From the NCBI GenBank assembly GCA_037044955.1, contig JBAOHX010000004.1, forward strand, positions 1 to 64,000: 64,000 nt of DNA, in the 5' to 3' direction. The stretch comes from JAJXWB01 sp037044955 (GTDB lineage: Bacteria; Pseudomonadota; Alphaproteobacteria; Rhizobiales; Beijerinckiaceae). Under the pieces are notes generated by a model that worked only from the letters and a program-made list of their open reading frames with translations, ran no database searches and had not been told where the DNA came from. Numbering within the stretch: the stretch's first letter is position 1; every line of letters begins with the position of its first letter. The position numbers and the translations under genes were made by a program. Of the stretch, positions 27,333-39,537 are shown one piece after another.

Positions 27333-27725
27333 TCAGGCGGCGCGCGCCGTGAACACCGCGTCGATCTTGGCTTTCAGCGTCGCCGCGTTGAACGGCTTGA
27401 CGATATAGCTCGACACGCCGGCCTTGCGGGCGGCGATGACGTTGTCGGTCTTGGATTCGGCGGTGACCATGATGAAGGGGATGTCGGCCGTCGCGGCGTC
27501 GCCCTTCAGCTTCACCAGCAGTTCGAAGCCCGTCATCGGCTGCATGTTCCAGTCGGAGATGATGAGGCCGTACTGCTTCTCGCCGATGCGCTCCAGCGCC
27601 TGCGCGCCGTTGCTGGCCGTATCGACGTTCTCGTAGCCGATCTGCTTCAGGAGGTTGCAGATGATGCGCACCATCGTCTGATAGTCGTCGACGACCAGGA
27701 TCGGCATCGTGGAATCGGCGGTCAT
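27333..27725 (-). CDS. Stand-alone response regulator receiver domain (CheY-like)
   Basis: A 130-residue receiver with the acidic pocket Asp13/Asp14 (VVDD), phospho-acceptor Asp58 (IISDWNMQPMTG), Thr88 (VTAES) and Lys110 (IVKPFN). There is no output domain. SDWNMQPMTG is typical of chemotaxis CheY proteins, which bind the flagellar switch, but no che or fli genes are nearby. Start at 27725 picked from the receiver's usual length. It lies 132 bases upstream of the TIR-STAND gene on the same strand. Confidence 0.9.
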   Translation of the reverse strand: MTADSTMPILVVDDYQTMVRIICNLLKQIGYENVDTASNGAQALERIGEKQYGLIISDWNMQPMTGFELLVKLKGDAATADIPFIMVTAESKTDNVIAARKAGVSSYIVKPFNAATLKAKIDAVFTARAA

Positions 27726-27924
27726 TGCGGTCTCCAAGCGCGTCCACCCGGCCAAAGCCGATGGAGGCTGCATGCCACGAATAGCAGGCAGGGGCTTTCG
27801 GTTGTGTAAACGCGATCGCCTACCGACCGTAATTGTCCAATAAAGTTGAGCGATCGCCGCAGCGGCGGCTTGCGGCAAGGTTGCCGAAAGGTTACTCGGG
27901 TCCCGCCCTCCGGAGGGGATCAGC

Positions 27925-28389
27925 ATGTCGGCGCCCTACAAGACCCATTATTTCGAGGACCTGACGGTCGGTCAGCGCGAAACGCTGATGAAGACGGTCA
28001 TGGACGACGACGTCATCGCCTTCGCCGACCTCTCCGGCGACCGCAATCCGGTGCACCTGTCCGACCATTTCGCCCGCAAGACCCGCTTCGGCGAGCGAAT
28101 CGTGCACGGCCTCTATACCGCCAGCCTGATCTCGACCGTCATCGGCATGTACCTGCCGGGGCCGGGCGCCGTCTATCTGTCGCAAACCCTCAATTTCAAA
28201 GGGCCCGTGAAGATCGGCGACGTCATCAACGTCGTGGTCGAGGTGGCCGAGCTGACCGAGAAGGGCCGCCGCGTGCGCCTGCATTGCGAGTGCCTGGTCG
28301 ACGGCAAGGTCGTGCTCGACGGCGAGGCGCTGGTCATGGCGCCCTCCCGCAACCCGACGCCGCGCCCGGCCGCCAAGGCCGAGGCCTGA
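27925..28389 (+). CDS. MaoC-like (R)-enoyl-CoA hydratase
   Basis: A 154-residue single hot-dog domain protein. The hydratase catalytic segment DLSGDRNPVHLSDHFA (Asp and His) and GERIVHGLYTASLIS are clear. It hydrates 2-enoyl-CoA to (R)-3-hydroxyacyl-CoA, feeding PHA synthesis or fatty-acid turnover. GGAGGGG lies close upstream. Divergent from cheY across about 200 bases that otherwise show nothing recognisable. Intact. Confidence 0.88.
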   Translation: MSAPYKTHYFEDLTVGQRETLMKTVMDDDVIAFADLSGDRNPVHLSDHFARKTRFGERIVHGLYTASLISTVIGMYLPGPGAVYLSQTLNFKGPVKIGDVINVVVEVAELTEKGRRVRLHCECLVDGKVVLDGEALVMAPSRNPTPRPAAKAEA

Positions 28390-28487
28390 CAGCCAACTTG
28401 ACCCTCGTGTCCGCGCATGGCTCTTTGCTGCGCGCATGGTTCGGCTGCGCCGAATCTTATTGAAATCGCTGCAATGGCTCGATGCTC

Positions 28488-28586
28488 TCTCCCCTCCCCC
28501 TTGTGGGGAGGGGCGGGGGAGGGGGTCGGGCAATCCCGCGAGGTTTCCCGACCCCCTCCCTATCCCTCCCCGCAAGGGGGAGGGGA
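28488..28586. repeat. Palindromic repeat element, CTCCCCTCCC...GGGGAGGGGA family, copy 1
   Basis: About 99 bases with outer arms CCCCTCCCCCTTGTGGGGAGGGG (as separate short pairs) and inner arms GGGGGTCGGG and CCCGACCCCC. The same inner core, GGGTCGGGC..GGTT.CCCGACCCC, is found inside ileS at 33546-33648. It sits between the MaoC gene and ribF. Confidence 0.82.
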
Positions 28587-28619
28587 CTTGAGCCGTGGCG
28601 GCCGACCGGCTTCTGGCAA

Positions 28620-29580
28620 GTGACGAAACCCTCCCGCTTCATCGACGCTACCGACCCGCTTTCGCCGCCCGCGGGGCTGGAGGGCGCGGTCGTCGCCATC
28701 GGCAATTTCGACGGCCTCCACCGCGGCCATCGCGGCGTCATTTCTCGCGCCAAGGCGCTGGCCGCAAGGCTCGGCAAGCCCTGCGCCGTCCTCACCTTCG
28801 AGCCGCATCCCGCTGATTTCTTTGCGAAAAAGAGCGTCATCTTCCGCCTGACCTCGCACGAGGCCAAGGCCGCTTTCCTCGCCCGTCTCGGCCTCGACGG
28901 CATGATCGTGCTCACTTTCGACGCCGCGCTCTCGGGGCTGACGGCGCAGGCCTTCGTTGACGACGTCCTGATCCGCCGTCTCGGCGTGTCCGGCGTGGTC
29001 GCCGGCTATGACTTCCACTTTCGGCGCGAAACGGCAGGGCACGCCCGACTTCCTCAAGGCCGAGGGCGCGCGGCAGGGCTTTGCGGTCGACATCGTCGAG
29101 CGCATCTCGCAGGACGAGGAGGGCTCGCTCGACGCGGTTTCCTCGACCGCGACGCGCGCCGCGCTGGAAGCCGGCGACGTCGCGCTCGCCGCCCGCCTGC
29201 TCGGCCACCCCTGGTTCGTCGAGGGCGAGGTGATCCACGGCGCGAAGCGCGGCCGCACGATCGGCTTCCCGACCGCCAATATCGCGCTCGATCCGTCCTG
29301 CAAGCTGCGGCACGGCATCTACGCCGTGACCCTGACGGTCGACGGCAGGACGCATGGCGGCGCCGCCAATTTCGGCCGCCGGCCGACCTTCGACGACGGC
29401 CCGCCGCTGCTCGAGGTCTTCGTGCTGGATTTCGACGGCGACCTCTACGGCAGGATGGTCGAGGTCGCCTTCATCGATTTCATCCGGCCCGAAGCGAAGT
29501 TCGATTCGGTCGAGGCGCTGGTCGCCCGCATGAAAGACGACGTCGCGGAAGCGCGGCGGATGCTGGCGGCGATTTTGTAA
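28620..29580 (+). CDS. ribF: Bifunctional riboflavin kinase / FAD synthetase, frameshifted once
   Basis: About 320 residues. The N-terminal FAD-synthetase nucleotidyltransferase domain has VAIGNFDGLHRGHRGVI (HxGH nucleotide motif) and LTFEPHPADFF; the C-terminal flavokinase domain has GRTIGFPTANIAL (the FPTAN motif) and HGIYAVTLTVDG. It makes FMN and FAD from riboflavin. A shift near 29023 (CACTTTCGG, one extra T) separates the domains. The best start is a GTG at 28620, right after the repeat element; the frame is open further upstream only because it runs through the repeat. Confidence 0.92.
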
Positions 29581-29640
29581 CCCTTCATATTGCGTTCAGC
29601 CCGGGCGCTCCATATCTCCTGCCGCGACGAGGAGACGGCC

Positions 29641-29955
29641 ATGGCCGCCACAGACAAGGACCGCGCCGACGGCGTCGAATATCCGCGCGGCGAGATCGAG
29701 ATTCTCGCGCCCGGCGAACCGTCCAATTCGGGCCGCCGGCGCAGCCCGTTCGAATTCGAGGGCGGCTCGGCCAGCCGCACCTACACGTTCCAGACGCGGC
29801 TCAGCGGCTTTCTCGGCCTCGTCTTCGCCGCCGTGATCGCCAGCGCGCTGTTCGTCTTCGTCGCGGGATTCCTGGCGGTCGTCGTCACCATCGCGGTCGC
29901 GGTCGTCGCCGGTTTCGTCCTGCGCAACAAGCTCCGCCAATGGCTGGGCCGCTGA
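29641..29955 (+). CDS. Small membrane protein, two helices
   Basis: A 104-residue protein of unknown family. Residues 1-50 are polar with an RRRSPFEFEGG segment, followed by a hydrophobic block (about 57-94) long enough for two membrane helices, ending basic (RNKLRQWLGR). Start at the ATG after GAGGAGACGG. Intact, 60 bases after ribF and possibly in its transcript. Confidence 0.6.
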   Translation: MAATDKDRADGVEYPRGEIEILAPGEPSNSGRRRSPFEFEGGSASRTYTFQTRLSGFLGLVFAAVIASALFVFVAGFLAVVVTIAVAVVAGFVLRNKLRQWLGR

Positions 29956-30020
29956 GGAGATCGAACCCGCCGCGCGCTGTCGCGTTGGTGCGTCGAGGCT
30001 GAAATCATCGGGAGACCTGC

Positions 30021-30276
30021 ATGAACCGCACGCGCATTCTCGGCCTGGCGATCCTGCCGGCCCTCGCCTTGCCCCTCGCCGGCGCCACCGAGGCGAACGC
30101 GAAGGGCTGCATCAAGGGCGCGATCGTCGGCGGCATCGCCGGCCATATGGTCGGGCATGGCGTCGCCGGCGCGGCCGCCGGCTGCGTCGTCGGCCGCCAC
30201 AACGCCAAGGAAAAGGCGAAGCAGCGCGAAATGGAGCGCACGCAGCGGCCCTGCGCCCGGCCAGCGCGACCTCTGA
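30021..30276 (+). CDS. Small glycine-zipper secreted protein, probable frameshift at the end
   Basis: Begins with a signal peptide (MNRTRILGLAILPALALPLAGATEANA), then a Gly-zipper segment KGAIVGGIAGHMVGHGVAGAAAGCVVG that can insert in membranes, then a Lys/Arg-rich tail. As printed the frame runs on into the facing GST gene; removing one base near 30252 gives GQRDL and a stop at 30274, ending just before GST. Glycine-zipper proteins of this size are linked to the outer membrane but have no defined role. Confidence 0.65.
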
Positions 30277-30279
30277 GCG

Positions 30280-30901
30280 TCAGCCGATCTCCTCGGCTAT
30301 GGCGCGACGCACATTGGGCAGTTCGGCCATGCGCGCGCGATGCGCCATCACGCGGGGAATGCGGGACGTGTCGACGCCATCGGCTTCCAGCCATTGCGCC
30401 AGCGTGAAGAGATAGGCGTCGGCGATCGAATAGGCGTCGCCCATCGCCCAGGGGCCGCGCAGCATGTGGTCCTCGATCAGCGCGAAGCCCTCGCCCACGG
30501 ATTGCGGGACCATCCGCTTCATGTCCTCGAACGAGGATTCCTCCCGCGCCCAGCGATAGCCGCGCATGCGATGGGCATGCGCCACATGCAGGCTCGAGCA
30601 GAGGTAGGAATTGAAGGCCTGTACCTCCGCGAAGGCGAAGGGATCGTCGACGCGGCGCGAGCTTCCTTTCCGGAAACGTCTGCGCGACGAAGGCGAGCAT
30701 GGCCGGCGTCTCCGTCAGTACGCCGCGCTCCGTGACCAGCGCCGGCACGCGCCCCTTGGGATTGATCGCCAGATAATCCGCCGAGCGCTGCTGCGTCGTG
30801 GCGAAGTCGATGCGAACGAGTTCGTAATCGGCGCCGGCGTCGATCAGCGCGACATGCGTGGCGAGCGCGCAGGTATGGGGCGCGAAATAGAGTGTCAGCA
30901 T
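30280..30901 (-). CDS. Glutathione S-transferase, frameshifted once
   Basis: About 206 residues: the thioredoxin-fold N-terminal domain (LTLYFAPHTCALATHVALIDAG with the active-site Cys/Ser region, NPKGRVPALVTERG, LTETPAML) and the all-helical C-terminal domain (FALIEDHMLRGPWAMGDAYSIADAYLFTLAQWL). Resembles beta-class bacterial GSTs, which conjugate or reduce with glutathione. One extra base near 30657 separates the domains. Its start directly abuts the stop of the upstream metallo-hydrolase gene (no gap), so the two are co-translated. Confidence 0.88.
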
Positions 30902-31678
30902 TCAACGGCCTTCCAGCACCAGCACGGTCTGCCTTTGCGGCAGGCTCGCGCGCGAAACCTCGACGTAGCGCGCGCCCTCGAACTTCACCTCGAATTTTTC
31001 CCGCGCCAGCGCGAGGAAGCGCTCGAGCGTCGAGGGGCCGAATATGTGCATGGGGATGGTCAGCGGCGCGCGGATCGTGGCGATCGTCTCCATCATGCCG
31101 GCCGCGCCCAGCGTGTAGGAGCCGTCGACGGGCGCCAGCAGCACGTCGACATGGCGCAATTGCTGGAGGTGCTCCGGCGTCAGGCGGTGATGCAGATGTC
31201 CGAGATGGGCGATGCACAGGCCCGCCGCCTCGAACACGAAGATCGAATTGCCGTCGTATTCCGTGCCGCCCGCCCAGTCGCGGATATTGGTCGGCACGTT
31301 GCGCACGTGCAGGTCGCCCTCCGTCACGTCCCAGTTGGCGGCCTTGCCGTCCTCGCCCCAGCCCCGCAGCACATGCTTGATCTTGGGGTCCGGGTGGACG
31401 CTGTTGTGGGTGGAATGCGCCTTGTTCATCGTCGCCACGTCGGGAACGACGGAGGAACGGACGTAGTCATTGTAGTCCGTGACGGCGGTCGTCCCGCCCG
31501 GCGTCTCGATCAGGAAGCTCGCATGGCCGATGAAGGTCAGCCGCACCCGGTCGCCGGCCAGCGCCGCCTTCATGATCGTCGGGCCGCCGGCGACCATGTC
31601 GGGGCATTTTTCGACTTCCGCCGCTCGGAGGGGGAAAGCGAGGGCGAGCAGGGCGAGAGCGGACAAAACGACGCGCAT
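30902..31678 (-). CDS. Secreted metallo-beta-lactamase-fold hydrolase (UlaG-like)
   Basis: A 258-residue protein with a signal peptide (MRVVLSALALLALAFPLRA). LTFIGHASFLIETPGG and AVTDYNDY correspond to the first strands of UlaG/MBL proteins, and CIAHLGHLHHRLTPEHLQQL and LLAPVDGSYTLG carry metal-binding His/Asp. The usual HxHxDH motif is replaced by a divergent version (HSTHNSVH), as in the UlaG-like group. Substrate unknown. Upstream gene of a two-gene unit with GST. Intact. Confidence 0.78.
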   Translation of the reverse strand: MRVVLSALALLALAFPLRAAEVEKCPDMVAGGPTIMKAALAGDRVRLTFIGHASFLIETPGGTTAVTDYNDYVRSSVVPDVATMNKAHSTHNSVHPDPKIKHVLRGWGEDGKAANWDVTEGDLHVRNVPTNIRDWAGGTEYDGNSIFVFEAAGLCIAHLGHLHHRLTPEHLQQLRHVDVLLAPVDGSYTLGAAGMMETIATIRAPLTIPMHIFGPSTLERFLALAREKFEVKFEGARYVEVSRASLPQRQTVLVLEGR

Positions 31679-32080
31679 GGCAGGCCTCCAGCGACGCCGG
31701 AGAGAATAGCGTCAGCGACGGCCGAGGGAAGGCGGCTACCTCCCCGCTCGCGGGGAGGTCGCGATGCGTGAGCATCGCGGGTGGGGAAGCCCGGCGTTGT
31801 GTCGAATGCCGCCGACTGCCGGGCGGACCCCACCCGTCGCCTTCGGCGACACCCTCCCCGCGAGCGGGGAGGGATGATCTCGACAATCTCTACCGGTCCA
31901 ACCGCCCCTTCCCGCACCCTCCAAACGTGCTATAGCAGCGCCATGGTCGAAGCCCTTAGAACACCGCGAATTATGCGCCCGGACCGCGCTCGAGTCTGAA
32001 CTCGCGCGGCGCCGGGTTCGCTGCCGCTTCGACATCCCTTTCGGCCGCCGGCTCCGGCGCGCCCCACAATTCGGTTCGAC
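31679..32080. other. 402-base intergenic region ahead of ileS
   Basis: Holds a palindromic repeat (31739-31873) between the metallo-hydrolase and ileS, which point away from each other. The remaining 200 bases before ileS must contain its promoter; a TATAGC hexamer near 31931 is a possible -10 box, but I see no convincing -35. No small gene is supported. Confidence 0.5.
31739..31873. repeat. Palindromic repeat element, CCTCCCCGCTCGCGGGGAGG family
   Basis: Terminal self-complementary blocks CCTCCCCGC..GCGGGGAGG at each end and an inner pair GGGTGGGG/CCCCACCC, about 135 bases. Organised like the other long palindromes here but with different core sequence. Confidence 0.75.
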
Positions 32081-35227
<3,147 letters not shown>

Positions 35228-35232
35228 TGGGG

Positions 35233-35733
35233 ATGAAGACCCATGTCCGGCTGGTCGCGGCCGCGGCGGCGGGCGTCGCCTTCGCGGCCGACCAGATTTC
35301 CAAGTTCTGGATGATCGACATTCTCGGCATCGAGGACAGGGGGCCGATCCGCCTGACCCCCTTCCTCGATATCGTGCTCGCCTGGAACCCCGGCATTTCC
35401 TACTCGCTGCTGCGCGCCGACAGCCTGATGGGGCTGCTCGGCCTGCTGGCGCTGGCCGCGCTCGCCGTCGGCGTGCTCGGCGCCTGGCTCTGGATGACCA
35501 GCGACCGGCCGACCGCGCTGGCGCTGGGCCTCGTGCTCGGCGGGGCGCTCGGCAATGCGCTGGATCGCGCCCGCTACGGCGCGGTCGCCGACTTCCTGCA
35601 CCTGCACACGACCCTGCCGGTCGGGCCGCTGGCCAATTACGTCTTCAACGTCGCCGATGCGGCCATCGTTGCCGGCGTGGCGGTCCTCCTGTATGAGTCC
35701 GTCCGCCCGAGGCCCGCGAGCCCGGCCGCCTGA
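35233..35733 (+). CDS. lspA: Lipoprotein signal peptidase (signal peptidase II)
   Basis: A 166-residue membrane aspartyl protease with four helices. DQISKFWM (about 20-27), GGALGNALDRARYGAVADF with Asp120, and VFNVADAAI with Asp142 supply the conserved blocks and the catalytic dyad. It removes signal peptides from prolipoproteins in the inner membrane. The ATG at 35233 lies five bases after the ileS stop; a GTG overlapping the stop (35227) is an alternative. Intact. Confidence 0.93.
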   Translation: MKTHVRLVAAAAAGVAFAADQISKFWMIDILGIEDRGPIRLTPFLDIVLAWNPGISYSLLRADSLMGLLGLLALAALAVGVLGAWLWMTSDRPTALALGLVLGGALGNALDRARYGAVADFLHLHTTLPVGPLANYVFNVADAAIVAGVAVLLYESVRPRPASPAA

Positions 35734-35866
35734 CGCCGCGCGCCAGAACGTCTTCGACGGGACTTTCCGTCAAGAATTCGCCGCGAATGCAGGGGATAAG
35801 CTCGCTGGCCGCCGCTCGCCTTTCGGACGAGTCGGAAGATGCGGGGCGGCGTAAGGGGGCGTTCTT

Positions 35867-36583
35867 ATGAGGGTTTCGCACGTGACTCGCGCAATCGCCG
35901 GGAAATTCGCCGGAAAATTCGCGACGACCGTGGCCGCTGCGGCCATGGTCTGGACGGGCGCGCTGGCGGCCTCGACCGCGGCCCGCGCCTTCGACGACAG
36001 GCCCTCCACCTTCGATCCCATCCTCAACGTCATCGGCCTCGGCAAGGACAACGAGGACAAGCCGGACATCGATTTCCGCGAGCGTCCGGCGCTGGTCGTG
36101 CCCAAGGGCGCGGACCTGCCGCCGCCCGCCGCCGGCCCCCGCAATCGCGCCGCCAACTGGCCGGTCGATCCCGACGTGCGCCGCCGCCGCGAGGCCGAGG
36201 TGGCCGCCCGCGCGCCGCGCGACCTGAACGCCCAGTACCGCGCCAACCCGCAGCTTTCGGCCGAGGAACTGAAGCAGGGCCGTTCCGCCGGGCCGAGCAA
36301 CAACCCGGAAGTCTGCCCGACCCGCCGCAACGGCGTTCCCGATTGCGGCGTCGAGGAGCCGGCCTCCAAGATCAAGCAGATATTCTCGCTCGGCTCCAAG
36401 GAAGAAGAGGCCCGTCCGGGCGTCGAGCCGTCCCGCGAGTACCTGACCGAGCCGCCGACCGGCTATCGCGCGCCCAAGCAGGTCGTGAAGGCGACGCAGA
36501 GCGGCCCGATCCGCAAGTACGAGGCGCCGTCGGCCGGCGACTATGCCCGCGGCGTCGATCCGAACCGCGGCAAGGACGACTGA
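35867..36583 (+). CDS. Conserved secreted protein of unknown function
   Basis: A 238-residue protein with a signal peptide ending near AARAFDD (about residue 41), then FDPILNVIGLGKDNEDKPDIDFRERPALVVP, a segment I associate with a Hyphomicrobiales-specific family next to lspA and M16 peptidases. The rest is Pro-, Arg- and Lys-rich and likely disordered, with two cysteines (VCPTRRNGVPDC) that could form a disulfide. No enzymatic motif. Intact. Confidence 0.7.
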   Translation: MRVSHVTRAIAGKFAGKFATTVAAAAMVWTGALAASTAARAFDDRPSTFDPILNVIGLGKDNEDKPDIDFRERPALVVPKGADLPPPAAGPRNRAANWPVDPDVRRRREAEVAARAPRDLNAQYRANPQLSAEELKQGRSAGPSNNPEVCPTRRNGVPDCGVEEPASKIKQIFSLGSKEEEARPGVEPSREYLTEPPTGYRAPKQVVKATQSGPIRKYEAPSAGDYARGVDPNRGKDD

Positions 36584-36737
36584 GCCTCGCGCGCCTGGTC
36601 CAGCGCGCCCCGGTTGAGGGCGCGCGCCGTTTCCCTATATTGATCTGACACGTTTCGGCCGCCCGAGGATTCGGGCGGCTCGTTCGTCTTGCGCCTGCTC
36701 CACGGCAGGCCTGCCGGAATTAGTCGCAGGGACTTTC

Positions 36738-38076
36738 ATGACCGAACATCATGCCGCATCGTCGCAAGCCGCCGTCGCCAGCGCGCCGGCCGCGGCGCAG
36801 GGCGGCGGCCCCCACATCGCGCATTCGCGCCTCGACAACGGCATGGAGGTCGTGGTCATTCCCGACCATCGCGCGCCGGTCGTGACCCACATGGTGTGGT
36901 ATCGCAACGGCTCGGCCGACGACCCGCCGCTGAAGTCCGGCATCGCGCATTTCCTCGAGCACCTGATGTTCAAGGGCACGAAGCTCCACCCGCAGGGCGA
37001 GTTTTCGCAGCTCGTCGCCGATCTCGGCGGGCAGGAGAACGCCTTCACCGGCCACGACTACACGTCCTATTTCCAGCGCGTGCCGCGCGAGCACCTCGCG
37101 ACCATGATGGAATACGAGGCCGACCGCATGACCAATCTCGTCCTGAGCGACGAGGTGGTCGCGCCCGAGCGCGATGTCGTGATGGAGGAGCGCCGGATGC
37201 GCACCGACAGCGACCCGGCCGCCGAATTGAGCGAGGCCGTGCAGGCCGCGCTGTTCGCCCACCATCCCTACGGCACGCCGATCATCGGCTGGGGCCACGA
37301 GATCGAGACGCTCGGCCGCGAGGACGCGCTCGCCTATTACCAGCGCTTCTACACGCCGGAAAACGCCATTCTCGTCGTCGCCGGCGACGTGCAGCCGGCC
37401 GATGTCGAAAGGCTCGCGCGCGACACCTACGGCCTGATCCCGGCGCGCGGCGCGCCGCCCGTGCGCCGCCGCCCGCAGGAGCCGCCGGCCCGCGCGCGCC
37501 GCCATGTGTCGCTGTCGGACGAGAAGGTCGAGCAGCCGACCTACGAGCGCGTCTATGTCGTGCCTTCGGCCCGCACCGCGGAGCCGGGCGAGGCCGAGGC
37601 GCTCGAGGTCATGACGCACCTGCTCGGCGTCGGCCAGTCGAGCCGGCTCTACAAGGCGCTGGTCATCGACAAGCCGGTCGCGGTGGCGGCCGGCGCCTAT
37701 TACATGAGCTCGTCGCTCGACGCGACGCGGCTCTGGGTCTACGGCGTGCCGGCGCCGGACGTCTCGCTCGACGAGTTCGACGCTGGCCATCGACGGCGTC
37801 ATCGCCGATTTCATCGCCAACCCGCCGACCGACAAGGAATTCGAGCGCGCGAAAACCCGCCTCGTCGCCGACGCCGTCTATGCGCAGGACAGCCAGGTGG
37901 CGCTCGCGCGCTGGTACGGCGCTGCGCTCGCCATCGGCGAGACGATCGAGGACGTGTCGGGCTGGTCGGCGCGCATCGAGGCGGTGACGCCCGAGGCGGT
38001 CGTCGCCGCCGCCCGCAAATGGCTCGACAAGCGTCGCGCCGTGACCGGTTATCTCCTGCCCGAGGCCGCCGCTTGA
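36738..38076 (+). CDS. M16-family zinc metallopeptidase, catalytic member, one frameshift
   Basis: About 445 residues. The inverted zinc motif HFLEH (71-75, in SGIAHFLEHLMFKGT) and the downstream Glu in RDVVMEERRMR are present, so this is the active half of an M16 pair (pitrilysin/MPP-beta-like). The frame shifts by one extra base near 37783 (DEFDA to LAIDGVIADF) and ends at TGA 38074. The start at 36738 lacks an evident signal peptide, although related proteins are often periplasmic. Overlaps the next M16 gene by four bases. Confidence 0.9.
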
Positions 38077-39357
38077 CCGACCTGTCGCCCATTCCGGAAA
38101 CCTCGCGCGCCGCCGCCGTTCAGGAAATCCGCACGCCCAGGCGGCCTCGTCCGCCTGGCTCGTCGAAGACTACGCCGTGCCGCTGGTGGCGGTGCAATTC
38201 GCCTTTCGCGGCGGCGCCTCGCAGGACCCGGTCGAAAGGCCGGGCCTCGCCACGCTGCTCGGCGGCCTGCTCGACGAGGGCGCCGGCCCCTACGATTCCG
38301 CCGGCTTCCACGAGGCGATGGACGATCTCGCCGTCCATCTGCATTTCTCCGTCGACCGCGATCATCTGGCCGGCCATTTCCAGACGCTGACGCGCAATCT
38401 CGATCCGGCCTTCGAGCTGATGCGGCTCGCTCTGTGCGAGGCGCGGCTCGAACAGGCGCCGATCGACCGCGTCGTGTCGCAGCTCGTCGCCAGCCTCAAG
38501 CGCGAACTGAAGGATCCGGACGCCGTCGCCTCGCGCACGTTCCGCGCCGCCGCCTTCCCCGATCATCCCTATGGGCGCGCCGCGCGCGGCGAGATCGACA
38601 CGCTGCCGAGGATCGGCCGCGACGATCTCGTCGCCATGCGCGCGAACATGCTGGCGCGCGACACGCTCGCCATCGCCGTCGTCGGCGCGATCGACGCCAA
38701 GACGCTCGCCGCGAAGCTGGACGCGACCTTCGGCGCGCTGCCGGAGCGCGCGAACCTCGCGCCCGTGCCGCCGGCCGTGATGGGCGGCGTCGGCCAGCGC
38801 ATCGTCACCGATATCGACGTGCCGCAGGCGACCATCCGCTTCGGCCGTCCCGGCGTCGAACGCGACGATCCCGATTTCATGGCCGGCCGTCGTCGTCAAT
38901 CATATTCTGGGCGGCGGCGCCTTCACCGCGCGCCTGTTCCGCGAAGTGCGCGAGAAGCGCGGCCTCGCCTATTCCGTCTACTCGCATCTGCAGAATTACG
39001 ATCACGCCGCGCTGCTGGTCGGCGCCACCTCGACCAAGAACGAGCGCGCCGGCCGAATCGCTCGAGGTGATCCAGGAACAGATCGCCGATCTCGTGGCGA
39101 ACGGCCCGACCGAGGACGAACTCGCCAAGGCGCGCAAGTTCCTCATCGGCTCCTACGCGCTGCGCTTCGACACCTCGACCAAGATCGCCGGCAATCTCAT
39201 GCAATTGCAGCTCGAGGGGCGCCCGACCGCCTATCTCGACCAGCGCAATCGCCTCGTGGCGGCGGTCGGGCTGGACGACGCCAGGCGCGCCGCGCGCAAG
39301 ATGCTGGGCGACGGCAAGCTGCTGGTGGCGCTGGCGGGCCGGCCGACGGGGATGTGA
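38073..39357 (+). CDS. M16-family peptidase-like protein, non-catalytic partner, four frameshifts
   Basis: About 427 residues after correction. The position of HxxEH reads LATLLGGLLDEGAG, so zinc ligands are missing, as in the alpha-type partner of M16 heterodimers. The REKRGLAYSVYS Arg/Tyr segment that positions substrate in the partner's active site is kept. Four single extra bases are needed: two around 38140-38157, one near 38885 and one near 39058; each restores good homology (for example VVVNHILGGGAFTARLF). Start is a TTG in a TTGA overlap with the first M16 gene. The densest frameshifts in the window. Confidence 0.87.
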
Positions 39358-39390
39358 GGGGAGCGCATCCTGGCGCGAATATGGCGGGGC

Positions 39391-39482
39391 CGTCATTGCG
39401 AGCGCAGCGAAGCAATCCATCCACCGGGACTGTTCTAGGTTCGGGGCTGGATTGCTTCGTCGCTTTGCTCCTCGCAATGACG
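39391..39482. repeat. Dispersed repeat with CGTCATTGCGAG / CTCGCAATGACG ends, copy 1
   Basis: Ends are inverted copies (CGTCATTGCGAG and CTCGCAATGACG) with AGCAATCCATCC/GGATTGCTTCG inside, 92 bases. Two more copies lie at 41487 and 59204. Located between the M16 pair and mutL. Confidence 0.88.
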
Positions 39483-39537
39483 GAGGGTACGCTGGCGCTT
39501 CGCTCGTCCCGCGATTCCATGCCGCAACGGTAAGCCG

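Noticed and set aside
36720..37835. Minus-strand frame of about 370 codons opposite the first M16 peptidase
   Set aside because: Shadow of the HFLEH-bearing plus-strand gene; composition His/Arg/Val-rich without recognisable domains.
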